Part shown: piece after piece, positions 8,104 through 15,867 of the stretch
Layout of the letters: each line of letters begins with the position of its first letter
Position numbering within the stretch: the first letter of the stretch is position 1
From: CAVSRC01 sp963781775
Lineage (GTDB): Bacteria; Pseudomonadota; Alphaproteobacteria; Rhizobiales; Kaistiaceae
DNA length: 64,000 nt
Reading direction: 5' to 3'
Assembly (NCBI GenBank): GCA_963781775.1
Contig: CAWAHE010000015.1
Location: 62,001 to 126,000, forward strand
Notes under the pieces: generated by a model
The model's database searches: none
What the model was told of the DNA's origin: nothing
The model's input: the letters and a program-made list of their open reading frames with translations, nothing else
Translations under genes and position numbers: made by a program

Positions 8104-9618
8104 ATGACCAATCACCTCTACGATCAGATTCGCGCCGCAATGCCCTCGCTGGACGCGCGCTTCATCGAAACGCCGGAAGGCCGCACCATTCGTTACGGCG
8201 ATCTCGACGGCCTGACTGGCCGCATGGCGAACGCGCTTCGCGCGCTGGGCGTTGCGCCGGGGGACCGCGTCGCGGTTCAGGTTGAGAAGAGCGTCGAGGC
8301 GCTTGTGCTTTACCTCGCCACCGTCCGCGCCGGCGCGATCTACCTGCCGCTCAATACCGGATACACGCTGGCGGAGCTTGAGTATTTCATCGCCGATGCC
8401 GAACCGCGACTGGTCGTCGTTGCGCCTGATAAGGCCGTTTCGATCGCCGCCGTTGCCGCACCCGTCGGCGCCGCCGTGGCAACGCTCGACGACGCCGGCG
8501 GCGGATCGCTCAGCGAGGCCGCGGCCGCCCAGTCGCCGGACTTCATCGACGCACCGCGCGGTCCCGACGACCTTGCCGCCATCCTCTACACGTCCGGCAC
8601 CACTGGGCGCTCGAAGGGCGCCATGCTGACCCATGAGAATCTCGCCTCGAATGCCCGCACGCTGGTGAACGCCTGGCGGTTCACCGCCGACGATGTTCTG
8701 CTGCACGCCTTGCCGATCTTCCACACCCACGGCCTGTTCGTCGCCACCAACACGGTCCTCTTTGCCGGCGGGGCCATGATCCTGCTGCCGCGCTTCGACG
8801 CCGACATGGTCATGCGCCACCTGCCGGCCGCCACCGCCATGATGGGCGTCCCGACGTTCTACGTTCGCCTGCTCAGGCACGCCGGTCTCTCGCGCGAAAC
8901 CACTTTTCACATGCGTCTGTTCACGTCCGGCTCGGCGCCGCTGCTCGCCGAAACCCATGTCGAATGGCGCGAGCGGACGGGGCACGCGATCCTCGAACGT
9001 TACGGCATGACCGAAACCAACATGAACACATCCAATCCCTATGACGGCGAGCGCATCGCCGGCACGGTCGGCCCGCCGCTGGCCGACGTGGAGCTACGTG
9101 TCGTCGAGCCGGAGAGCGGGGTTGCCGTCGCCGAAGGCGAAATCGGCATGATCGAGGTGCGCGGCCCCAACGTCTTCGCCGGCTACTGGCGCATGCCTGA
9201 AAAGACCGAGGCCGAATTCCGCGCCGACGGGTTCTTCATCACCGGCGACCTCGGCCGTATCGAGGAGCACGGCTACGTCCAGATCATCGGTCGCGGCAAG
9301 GACCTGATCATCTCGGGCGGCTTCAACGTCTACCCTAAGGAGGTGGAGAGCGAGATCGACGCGCTGCCCGGCGTCGTCGAGTCGGCGGTCATCGGCGTGC
9401 CGCATCCCGACTTCGGCGAAGGGGTTACGGCGGTCGTCGTCGCCCGGCCCGGCGCCGCGCTCGACCAGAACGCGATCCTTGCCAGCCTCGCCGACCGCCT
9501 TGCTGGCTATAAAAGGCCGAAGCAGGTCATCTTCGTGCCGGAACTGCCGCGCAACACCATGGGCAAGGTGCAGAAGGCGCAGCTGCGCGAGCAGTACGCC
9601 GGCCTCTACAAGGCCTGA
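8104..9618 (+). CDS. matB: Malonyl-CoA synthetase, acyl-adenylate-forming
   Basis: 504 residues from ATG 8104. Activates malonate (some members also methylmalonate) to the CoA thioester via an acyl-adenylate in the cytoplasm. ANL-superfamily motifs are in order: P-loop YTSGTTGRSKGAML at about 161-174, RYGMTETNMNTSNPY near 300 (MatB-typical ERYGMTET), the hinge GRGKDLIISGGFNVYPKEVE at about 397-416, and the C-terminal catalytic lysine in MGKVQKAQLR near 487. No malonyl-CoA decarboxylase or malonate transporter is adjacent. The 3' end overlaps that of the convergent rfbC gene by 13 nt. Close relatives include other acyl-CoA ligases, but the motif text is MatB-like. Confidence 0.9.
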   Translation: MTNHLYDQIRAAMPSLDARFIETPEGRTIRYGDLDGLTGRMANALRALGVAPGDRVAVQVEKSVEALVLYLATVRAGAIYLPLNTGYTLAELEYFIADAEPRLVVVAPDKAVSIAAVAAPVGAAVATLDDAGGGSLSEAAAAQSPDFIDAPRGPDDLAAILYTSGTTGRSKGAMLTHENLASNARTLVNAWRFTADDVLLHALPIFHTHGLFVATNTVLFAGGAMILLPRFDADMVMRHLPAATAMMGVPTFYVRLLRHAGLSRETTFHMRLFTSGSAPLLAETHVEWRERTGHAILERYGMTETNMNTSNPYDGERIAGTVGPPLADVELRVVEPESGVAVAEGEIGMIEVRGPNVFAGYWRMPEKTEAEFRADGFFITGDLGRIEEHGYVQIIGRGKDLIISGGFNVYPKEVESEIDALPGVVESAVIGVPHPDFGEGVTAVVVARPGAALDQNAILASLADRLAGYKRPKQVIFVPELPRNTMGKVQKAQLREQYAGLYKA

Positions 9619-10175
9619 AGGTCTCCGCGTTCGACGAGTTGCGCCAGCGAGGCACCGGCCGCGTCCTTACGCGACAGCACCGGCGTGCTGTCGCCAATCG
9701 GCCAGTCGATCGCAAGGTCAGGGTCGTCGTAGCGGATCGTGCGCTCGTGTTCGGGGGAATACGGCGCCGAAACCTTGTAGAGAACCTCGGTTTCCGGCTC
9801 GCGGGTCAGCAGCCCATGCGCCATGCCTTCCGGCACCAGCACCTGGTTCCAAGCCTCCGCCGAGATCTCTACCGCGATCCACTGGCGGAACGTCGGGGCC
9901 TGCGGCCGAAGATCGACCACCACGTCCCAGATGGCCCCACGGACAACGCGCACCAGCTTCCTCTGGGCAAAGGGATGAAGCTGGAAATGGAGGCCGCGCA
10001 GGACGTTCGCTGACTCCGACCGGGAGTGATTATCCTGCACCCAGTCGTTGGCAACGCCGACCTCCCCGAAACGGGCGGCATTGAATGTTTCGGAAAAGAA
10101 TCCGCGCCCGTCGTCGAACCGCTCGGGAACAATCTCCAGAACCCCGGGAAGTCCAAGTTCACGCACCTTGATCAT
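9606..10175 (-). CDS. rfbC: dTDP-4-dehydrorhamnose 3,5-epimerase
   Basis: 189 residues, the usual 180-190. Catalyses double epimerisation of dTDP-4-keto-6-deoxyglucose on the way to dTDP-L-rhamnose for surface polysaccharides. Signature segments: GRGFFSETFNA near residue 23, SRSESANVLRGLHFQ near 51 containing the catalytic His, RKLVRVVRGAIWDVVVDLR near 71-90, and PEGMAHGL near 117. It is an orphan: rfbA, rfbB and rfbD are not in the window, so either they lie elsewhere or the enzyme serves another deoxysugar. It runs convergent to matB and divergent from the GntR gene. Confidence 0.93.
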   Translation of the reverse strand: MIKVRELGLPGVLEIVPERFDDGRGFFSETFNAARFGEVGVANDWVQDNHSRSESANVLRGLHFQLHPFAQRKLVRVVRGAIWDVVVDLRPQAPTFRQWIAVEISAEAWNQVLVPEGMAHGLLTREPETEVLYKVSAPYSPEHERTIRYDDPDLAIDWPIGDSTPVLSRKDAAGASLAQLVERGDLQAL

Positions 10176-10309
10176 GGCTGTCTGCCCATCTCATTGCCCT
10201 GAGCGTCCGGGTCGGGAAAGCCGACCGACCGCCTGCCGGCCGTGTGGACCGGCCAAAAGATCGCTGTTAGGTTGCGAATCACTCTAATCGCTTTCGCCAA
10301 AAGACGATT

Positions 10310-11044
10310 TTGCCAAACCAACGCCTTTATCCATCGCTGGCGTTACATGCGCGCGTAGCCCACGAGATCGGCCGCCGCATCGTGTCAGGCGCGGTCGCGG
10401 AAGGCGAGGGTCTTCCGCGCGAGGCCGAACTGGCGAAGGAGTTCAGCGTCAGCCGCCAGGCCGTCCGTGAGGCGCTCAAGGTGCTGGCGGCGAAAGGGCT
10501 GGTGGCGTCGCGCCGGCGCACGGGCACGTCGGTCTTGCCCCGCGCGTCGTGGAATCTGCTCGATCCCGATGTCCTTGCCTGGACTCCGCCCGATAACATC
10601 CAGCCCGCGTTTTTCGCCGACCTGATCGAATTGCGGCGCGTGATCGAACCGGCCGCCGCAGAGATGGCGGCGCGTCGCGCCGACCAGGAACGGCTGGCGC
10701 GATTGAAGACGGCGCTCGAGGCGATGCGAGCGGGCGCCGAGGACGTCAAGGCTTTCCTCGAGGCGGACGCGGAGTTTCACGTGGCCCTGCTTTCGGCGTC
10801 CGGCAATTCGCTCTTTGAGCGCCTGAGCACGATCATCCAGCCGGTGCTGGAGGCCAGCTTCATTCTGCAGGCGCAAGTGGACCCCAAATACCACCTCGCT
10901 GTGGGACGGCACGAAGCGGTCTACGAGGCGGTCGCCCATGGCGATGCCGAAGCGGCTCGTCGCGCGATGGAAGACATTCTGTCCAGCGCCCAAGATCATC
11001 TGGCCAAATTGATTCGCGATCGCGCCGCCAAGAACGACGCCTGA
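10310..11044 (+). CDS. GntR-family regulator, FadR (FCD) subfamily
   Basis: 244 residues from a TTG at 10310; no ATG or GTG lies between the upstream stop and the DNA-binding domain, so TTG is the only reasonable start. N-terminal winged helix with LPREAELAKEFSVSRQAVREALKVL at about residues 34-58 (helix-turn-helix within it) and the wing RRRTGTSVLP near 68. The rest is an all-helical FCD ligand domain with the metal-binding pattern of the family (ADAEFHVALLSASGN near 157, GRHEAVYEAVAHGDAEAA near 202). The effector is unknown. MatR, which controls malonate genes in rhizobia, belongs to the same broad family, but matB is not directly adjacent here. Confidence 0.9.
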   Translation: MPNQRLYPSLALHARVAHEIGRRIVSGAVAEGEGLPREAELAKEFSVSRQAVREALKVLAAKGLVASRRRTGTSVLPRASWNLLDPDVLAWTPPDNIQPAFFADLIELRRVIEPAAAEMAARRADQERLARLKTALEAMRAGAEDVKAFLEADAEFHVALLSASGNSLFERLSTIIQPVLEASFILQAQVDPKYHLAVGRHEAVYEAVAHGDAEAARRAMEDILSSAQDHLAKLIRDRAAKNDA

Positions 11045-11055
11045 CGTGCGCGAGC

Positions 11056-12507
11056 CTACGGCGGCTTGCCCTCGCGCACCTTCTTGACCGTGCCGGTCGT
11101 GCTGTAGCCCTCAAGCAGGGGCAGCAAGGCGACGCTGCCGCCGTTTGCTTCAACGAATGCCTGGCCGGGAATCGGCTTGCCAGCATAGTCGGCGCCTTTG
11201 AACAGCATGTCGGGCTTCACCGTTCGGATCAGGTCTTCCGGCGTGTCGTCACCGAAGATCGTCACCAGATCGACGGAGCGCAGCGCCGCGAGCACCGCCG
11301 CGCGGGTCATCTCGTCCTGGATCGGCCGCTCGGGGCCCTTCAGGCGCCTGGTCGACTCGTCGGAGTTTACCCCGACCACCAGCCGGTCGACCCGTCGCGC
11401 GGCCTGCTCCAGCGAGTGCAGATGGCCGCGATGGAGAAGGTCGAAGACGCCGTTGGTGAAGCCAACCTTCAGGCCATGCGCCTTCCAGGCGGCGACGCGC
11501 TCGGCCGCGTCGGCGGCGCTGGTCACGCCGTCGCCAAGGCCCGCGCCGAGCGCATGCTGCAATTCCTGCGGCCTCACCGTCGCCGTGCCGGGCTTCGCTA
11601 CCACGATGCCCGCTGCGACATTAGCGAGCCGAACCGCGTCGGCGAGCGACGTGCCGACCGCGAGCGCCGCCGCCAAGGTTGCCGCAACCGTGTCGCCGGC
11701 GCCGGTCACGTCGAAAACGTCATGGGTTTCCGCATGCACGTGCAGCGGCGCGCCGCCGTCGCGGCTGACCAGCGTCATGCCGGCCTCGCCGCGGGTCAGC
11801 AGTACCGCCTCGATCGCCACCCGGTCGAGCACCTGCCGGCAGGCCGCCACCGCCGCCTCGTCGTTGTCGGCACGAATGCCGGAAAATGCCGTCATCTCCT
11901 CGATGTTTGGTGTCACCACCGTAGCGCCGGCGAAGGCGGTCACCTCGGCCCGTCGCGGATCGACCACCACCGGCTTTCCCGCCTCGCGGCCGATGGCAAT
12001 CAGGGCGGCGATCGAAATCGCATCGAGCGCGCCGCGCGCATAGTCGGAGATCACCAGCGCTCCGCTGGCGTCAATCGCTTCTTTCGCTGCCTTGACCAGC
12101 TGGTCGCGGATGGCGGGGTCGGCTGGCGTCGAATTCTCCGCATCGATGCAGAGGAGCTGGTGCCAGCCGCTGAGGTACCGCGTCTTGACGGTCGTCGGGC
12201 GTCCCGGATCGCGGATCAGTTGCCGGGTCATGCGCGCAAAGGTGGCGCAGAGGGCGTCCAGTTCGGCGGCCGCCGCGTCGTCGCCGGTCATGCCGACGAG
12301 TGTCACCGCACCGCCATAGGCCAGAAGATTGGCGGCAACGTTGGCCGCGCCGCCCGGATAGTCGCGGGCGGCGCCATATTTCAGCACCGGCACCGGCGCC
12401 TCGCGGGAAACCCGGGTGACCCGGCCCTCGATGAAGCGGTCGAGCATCACGTCGCCGACCACCAACACGTTGGCTTCGGCGAGGCGTCCGACGACGTTGG
12501 CGTCCAT
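11056..12507 (-). CDS. hldE: Bifunctional heptose-7-phosphate kinase / heptose-1-phosphate adenylyltransferase
   Basis: 483 residues with the classic two-domain layout. An N-terminal PfkB-type kinase (about 1-315) shows GDVMLDRFIEG, YPGGAANVAANLLAYG and the catalytic anion hole VTGAGDTVAATLAAAL near 268. A C-terminal cytidylyltransferase-like domain (about 345-483) shows FTNGVFDLLHRGHLHSL with the nucleotidyl HxGH motif, and a late TTGTVKK. The enzyme phosphorylates D-glycero-D-manno-heptose-7-phosphate and then forms ADP-heptose for LPS inner core. It converges on the GntR gene with only 11 nt between stops. Neither hldD nor gmhA/gmhB is in the window. Confidence 0.95.
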   Translation of the reverse strand: MDANVVGRLAEANVLVVGDVMLDRFIEGRVTRVSREAPVPVLKYGAARDYPGGAANVAANLLAYGGAVTLVGMTGDDAAAAELDALCATFARMTRQLIRDPGRPTTVKTRYLSGWHQLLCIDAENSTPADPAIRDQLVKAAKEAIDASGALVISDYARGALDAISIAALIAIGREAGKPVVVDPRRAEVTAFAGATVVTPNIEEMTAFSGIRADNDEAAVAACRQVLDRVAIEAVLLTRGEAGMTLVSRDGGAPLHVHAETHDVFDVTGAGDTVAATLAAALAVGTSLADAVRLANVAAGIVVAKPGTATVRPQELQHALGAGLGDGVTSAADAAERVAAWKAHGLKVGFTNGVFDLLHRGHLHSLEQAARRVDRLVVGVNSDESTRRLKGPERPIQDEMTRAAVLAALRSVDLVTIFGDDTPEDLIRTVKPDMLFKGADYAGKPIPGQAFVEANGGSVALLPLLEGYSTTGTVKKVREGKPP

Positions 12508-12665
12508 GGGTTTCCGGCGTTTCTTCAGCGATGCCCGGTCATATCGGCGCGCGGGGCAGGGGGCAAGCTAGTGCGGGCGGGACGGAGGAAGGAGGCCCGC
12601 AGCCGCATTGCCCGGAAACAACCAAAACGATTGATGAAAATGAATAAATCGCATAAGTTGTATTC

Positions 12666-12902
12666 ATGCAGAAAGACAGAAACGGTGGGAATAAGGCTGG
12701 AGGCAGCGCGGCAAGTCCGGCTGTCCTCGACATCGAGACCGCTCGCGCGCTGGCCGAGGCCGGGTATATGCCGCTTTCCGAATATCTCGAGCTGGTCAGG
12801 TCCCTCGGGCCAACTGGCGGGGAGCCTGCCAGGGACGATGCTTCGACGGCCGATCTCAACGCAGAAGCCGGGCTACTGACGCCTATCGCAACCGCGCGTT
12901 GA
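12666..12902 (+). CDS. Small hypothetical protein, 78 residues
   Basis: No family recognised. The predicted protein has a basic N-terminus, a short helix-prone centre (ETARALAEAGYMPLSEYLEL, about residues 24-43) and an acidic disordered tail. The 70 nt before it are strikingly AT-rich for this window and include TTGATG (12631-12636) and TAAGTT (12654-12659) spaced by 17 nt, which would place transcription start at or near the ATG, that is, a leaderless message. The last 20 nt overlap the 3' end of korB on the other strand. The codon pattern is plausible but short, so this could still be a chance frame. Confidence 0.5.
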   Translation: MQKDRNGGNKAGGSAASPAVLDIETARALAEAGYMPLSEYLELVRSLGPTGGEPARDDASTADLNAEAGLLTPIATAR

Positions 12903-13938
12903 TGTCCGCGATCGCCGCGGAGCCCGGGCAGAGTTCCTTGTCGCCAAGCGCATTGAGCGGCGTATCGACCGTGTTCATGCGGTCGTTGAGGTCGCCCTGG
13001 TCGTGGTTCACGTAAAGCAGGCCGGTGACGACCTCGCCCTCCGCGTGACGCTCCTGGATGTAGGCGCGGGCGGCAAGCCGGTCAGTCGGGTCGTAGGCCT
13101 CCTCGAGTTTCCGCAGCCGTAGCACCGTGCCGTCATGCTGGGTTACGTCAACCGCCACGCCCGGCGGGTAGTCGGCAACGATCGGCTCGCGGCCGAGGAT
13201 CACGTCGAGCGCGTTGACCGCGTCGTTGTGTTCGCGAACATAGTCGAAGCTCTTGGTCGAGCCGGGATGATTGTTGAAGGCCACGCACGGGCTGATGACG
13301 TCGAGGAACGCCACGCCGCGATGATGGATGGCGCCCTTGATCAGGGGCACCAGCTGCTTCTTGTCGCCGGAGAAGCCGCGCGCCACGTAGGTCGCGCCGA
13401 GCAGGATTGCCATCGAGACGAGATCGATGGGCTCGTCGGTGTTACCGACGCCTTTCTTCGACGTGGAACCGGCGTCCGCGGTCGCGGAGAACTGGCCCTT
13501 GGTCAGGCCATACACGCCGTTATTCTCGACGACATAGACCATGTTGACGCCGCGCCGGAGGCAATGCGCGAAATGGCCGAGACCGATCGAGGCGGAATCG
13601 CCGTCGCCGGACACGCCCAGATAGATGAGGTCGCGGTTGGCGAGGCTGGCGCCGGTCGCCACCGTCGGCATGCGGCCGTGAACGCTGTTGAAGCCGTGGC
13701 TCTGGCCAAGGAAATAGGTCGGCGTTTTGGACGAGCAGCCAATGCCGGACAGCTTGGCGATGCGGTGCGGCGGCAGGTCGAGTTCGAAGCACGCTTGCAC
13801 GATCGCGGCCGAAATCGAATCGTGGCCGCAACCGGCGCATAGCGTCGACACCGAGCCTTCGTAGTCGCGGTGGGTGAAGCCGAGTGCATTCACCGGCAGA
13901 GCCGGGTGGTGGAACTTCGGTTTGACGACGTAGGTCAT
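12883..13938 (-). CDS. korB: 2-oxoacid:ferredoxin oxidoreductase beta subunit (KorB-type)
   Basis: 351 residues; ATG at 13938 overlaps the korA stop as ATGA, indicating translational coupling. This is the thiamine pyrophosphate and [4Fe-4S] subunit that, with KorA, interconverts 2-oxoglutarate (or a related 2-oxoacid) plus CoA with the acyl-CoA, CO2 and reduced ferredoxin. Visible: cluster cysteines in STLCAGCGHDSI near residue 33, IGCSSKTPTY near 63 and SPCVAFNNHP near 200; the TPP/Mg motif GDGDSASIG with NN of VVENNGVYGL at about 108-137. Length and motifs match aerobic-bacterial KorB proteins. Substrate specificity for 2-oxoglutarate is inferred from resemblance, not proven. Confidence 0.92.
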   Translation of the reverse strand: MTYVVKPKFHHPALPVNALGFTHRDYEGSVSTLCAGCGHDSISAAIVQACFELDLPPHRIAKLSGIGCSSKTPTYFLGQSHGFNSVHGRMPTVATGASLANRDLIYLGVSGDGDSASIGLGHFAHCLRRGVNMVYVVENNGVYGLTKGQFSATADAGSTSKKGVGNTDEPIDLVSMAILLGATYVARGFSGDKKQLVPLIKGAIHHRGVAFLDVISPCVAFNNHPGSTKSFDYVREHNDAVNALDVILGREPIVADYPPGVAVDVTQHDGTVLRLRKLEEAYDPTDRLAARAYIQERHAEGEVVTGLLYVNHDQGDLNDRMNTVDTPLNALGDKELCPGSAAIADINARLR

Positions 13939-15779
13939 TCGGCTGCCTCGGTCAGTCCAGAAAGCGCGCGCCAATGTTCGGCGATCGCCTGCCTGATGAA
14001 TCGTGCGGTGATCGGCGTGCCGTCATAGTGGAGCACAGGCACCAGCCGCGCCGGGTCGAGCCCGCATTCGTTGATCAGCAGCGCGCGCAACTGCGCGTCG
14101 CGGTTCTGCTCGACCACGAAAACGTGGTCGTGCTCCATCACGAAATCGACCACGGCCTCGGAGAACGGGAACGCGCGCACACGCAACGTATCGACATGGA
14201 TGTTGTCGGCGGCCAGGGCTTCAGTGGCCTCGTGCATCGCCGGTGCGGTCGAGCCGTAATAGATAACGCCGGTGCGCGTTGCCTTGGCGGCATCCTGGCG
14301 GATCGGCGCCGGCACCAGGCTCTTGGCCGTGTCGAACTTGCGGAGCAGGCGCTCCATGTTGTCGACGTAGTCGGAACCCTCTTCGCTGTACTTGGCGTAG
14401 CGGTTGCGTGACGTGCCCCGCGTGAAGAAGGCGCCTTTGCTGGGATGTTCGCCGGGATAGGTGCGATAGGTGATGCCGTCGCCGTCGACGTCGAGATAGC
14501 GGCCGAATTCGCGGCCAGCCTCGAGCTCCTCCGCGGTCAACACCTTGCCGCGGTCGAAGGCGCGGCTGTCGTCCCAGGTCAGCGGTTTGCACAGCCATTC
14601 GTTCATGCCGATATCGAGGTCGAGCATGACGAAGATCGGCGTCTGCAGCCGGTCGGCGAGATCGAAGGATTGCGCCGCGAATTCGAAGCTCTCGCGCGGA
14701 TCCTCCGGCAGCAGCAGCACATGCTTGGTGTCGCCATGCGAGGCGTAGGCGCAGGATAGGATGTCGGATTGCTGCGTGCGCGTCGGCATCCCGGTCGAGG
14801 GGCCGCCGCGCTGCACGTCGAAGATGACCGCCGGAATCTCCGCGAAATAGGCCAGCCCGATGAACTCCTGCATGAGCGAGATGCCCGGACCAGCCGTGCA
14901 GGTGAAGGCGCGGGCGCCGTTCCATGCCGCGCCGATGACCATGCCGATGGAGGCGAGTTCGTCCTCAGCCTGCACGATGGCGAAGCGGTTCTTGCCCGTC
15001 TCCTTGTCGACGCGGTAGCGCCGGCAGTGGTTGCCGAAGGCCTCGGCGAGCGAGGTCGATGGCGTGATCGGATACCATGCGGCAACAGTAGCGCCGCCGT
15101 AGACGCAGCCAAGGCCGGCGGCGTTGTTGCCCTCGATGAAGATGCGGTCGCCGACCGCGTCCGCGCGGCGCACGACGAGGTCCAGCTTGCCGCCGAGTTC
15201 GGCGCGAGCGTGGTCCCGGCCCATGTGCAGGGCTTCGATGTTCGGCTGGATCAGCTTGTCCTTGCCCTTGAACTGCTCGCCGATCAGCTTCTCGACGACC
15301 TCGGTCTCGATGCCGAGCAATTCCGCAAGCACGCCGACATAGATGATGTTCTTGAACAGCTGGCGCTGGCGCGGATCCTTGTAGCGGGCATTGCAGATCG
15401 CGGTCAGCGGCACGCCGACAACGGTGATGTCGTCGCGGAACTTCGATTGCGGGATCGGCCGGGTGGAATCGTAGAACAGATACCCGCCCGGATCGATCTC
15501 GCGCACGTCCTGGTCCCAGGTCTGCGGATTCATCGCGACCATCAGGTCGACGCCGCCGCGGCGGCCGATATGCCCAGCCTCCGAAACGCGCACCTCGTAC
15601 CAGGTGGGCAGGCCCTGAATGTTGGACGGGAAAATGTTGCGCGAGGCGACCGGCACGCCCATGCGCAGGATCGAGCGGGCGAAGAGCCGGTTGGCGCTGG
15701 CCGAACCGGAGCCGTTCACATTGGCGAACTTGACGACGAAGTCGTTGATTCGGGTAGGTCGGGGGGCACGCGCGTTCAT
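13935..15779 (-). CDS. korA: 2-oxoacid:ferredoxin oxidoreductase alpha subunit with fused gamma domain (KorA-type)
   Basis: 614 residues from ATG 15779; an in-frame ATG at 15821 would add 14 residues without family similarity or a better ribosome site. The N-terminal gamma domain (about 10-190) contains FANVNGSGSASANRLFARS and GLPTWYEVRVS. The alpha (TPP-interacting pyrimidine) domain follows, with GNNAAGLGCVYGGATVAAWY near 200, TCTAGPGISLMQEFIGLAYF near 290 and RGGPSTGMPTRTQQSD near 325, all typical of the KorA/PorA family. The C-terminal domain carries a late VFVVEQNRDAQL. It lies between the FAD oxidoreductase gene and korB in one minus-strand operon. The fusion of gamma and alpha domains is the usual KorA arrangement. 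Confidence 0.93.
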   Translation of the reverse strand: MNARAPRPTRINDFVVKFANVNGSGSASANRLFARSILRMGVPVASRNIFPSNIQGLPTWYEVRVSEAGHIGRRGGVDLMVAMNPQTWDQDVREIDPGGYLFYDSTRPIPQSKFRDDITVVGVPLTAICNARYKDPRQRQLFKNIIYVGVLAELLGIETEVVEKLIGEQFKGKDKLIQPNIEALHMGRDHARAELGGKLDLVVRRADAVGDRIFIEGNNAAGLGCVYGGATVAAWYPITPSTSLAEAFGNHCRRYRVDKETGKNRFAIVQAEDELASIGMVIGAAWNGARAFTCTAGPGISLMQEFIGLAYFAEIPAVIFDVQRGGPSTGMPTRTQQSDILSCAYASHGDTKHVLLLPEDPRESFEFAAQSFDLADRLQTPIFVMLDLDIGMNEWLCKPLTWDDSRAFDRGKVLTAEELEAGREFGRYLDVDGDGITYRTYPGEHPSKGAFFTRGTSRNRYAKYSEEGSDYVDNMERLLRKFDTAKSLVPAPIRQDAAKATRTGVIYYGSTAPAMHEATEALAADNIHVDTLRVRAFPFSEAVVDFVMEHDHVFVVEQNRDAQLRALLINECGLDPARLVPVLHYDGTPITARFIRQAIAEHWRALSGLTEAAE

Positions 15780-15867
15780 CGGCTTTTTGTCCGAGGCATC
15801 GCGGTGGCCGCGACCCTCCATTGTTGGGAGGGCCGTTCAGCCGGCTCGTCCTCGTCGTCCTCGACCG

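Noticed and set aside
11416..12879. Long plus-strand open frame (487 codons) across the hldE locus
   Set aside because: It is antisense to a clearly recognised HldE protein, rich in Arg/His/Gly without family resemblance, as expected for the complementary strand of a GC-rich gene.
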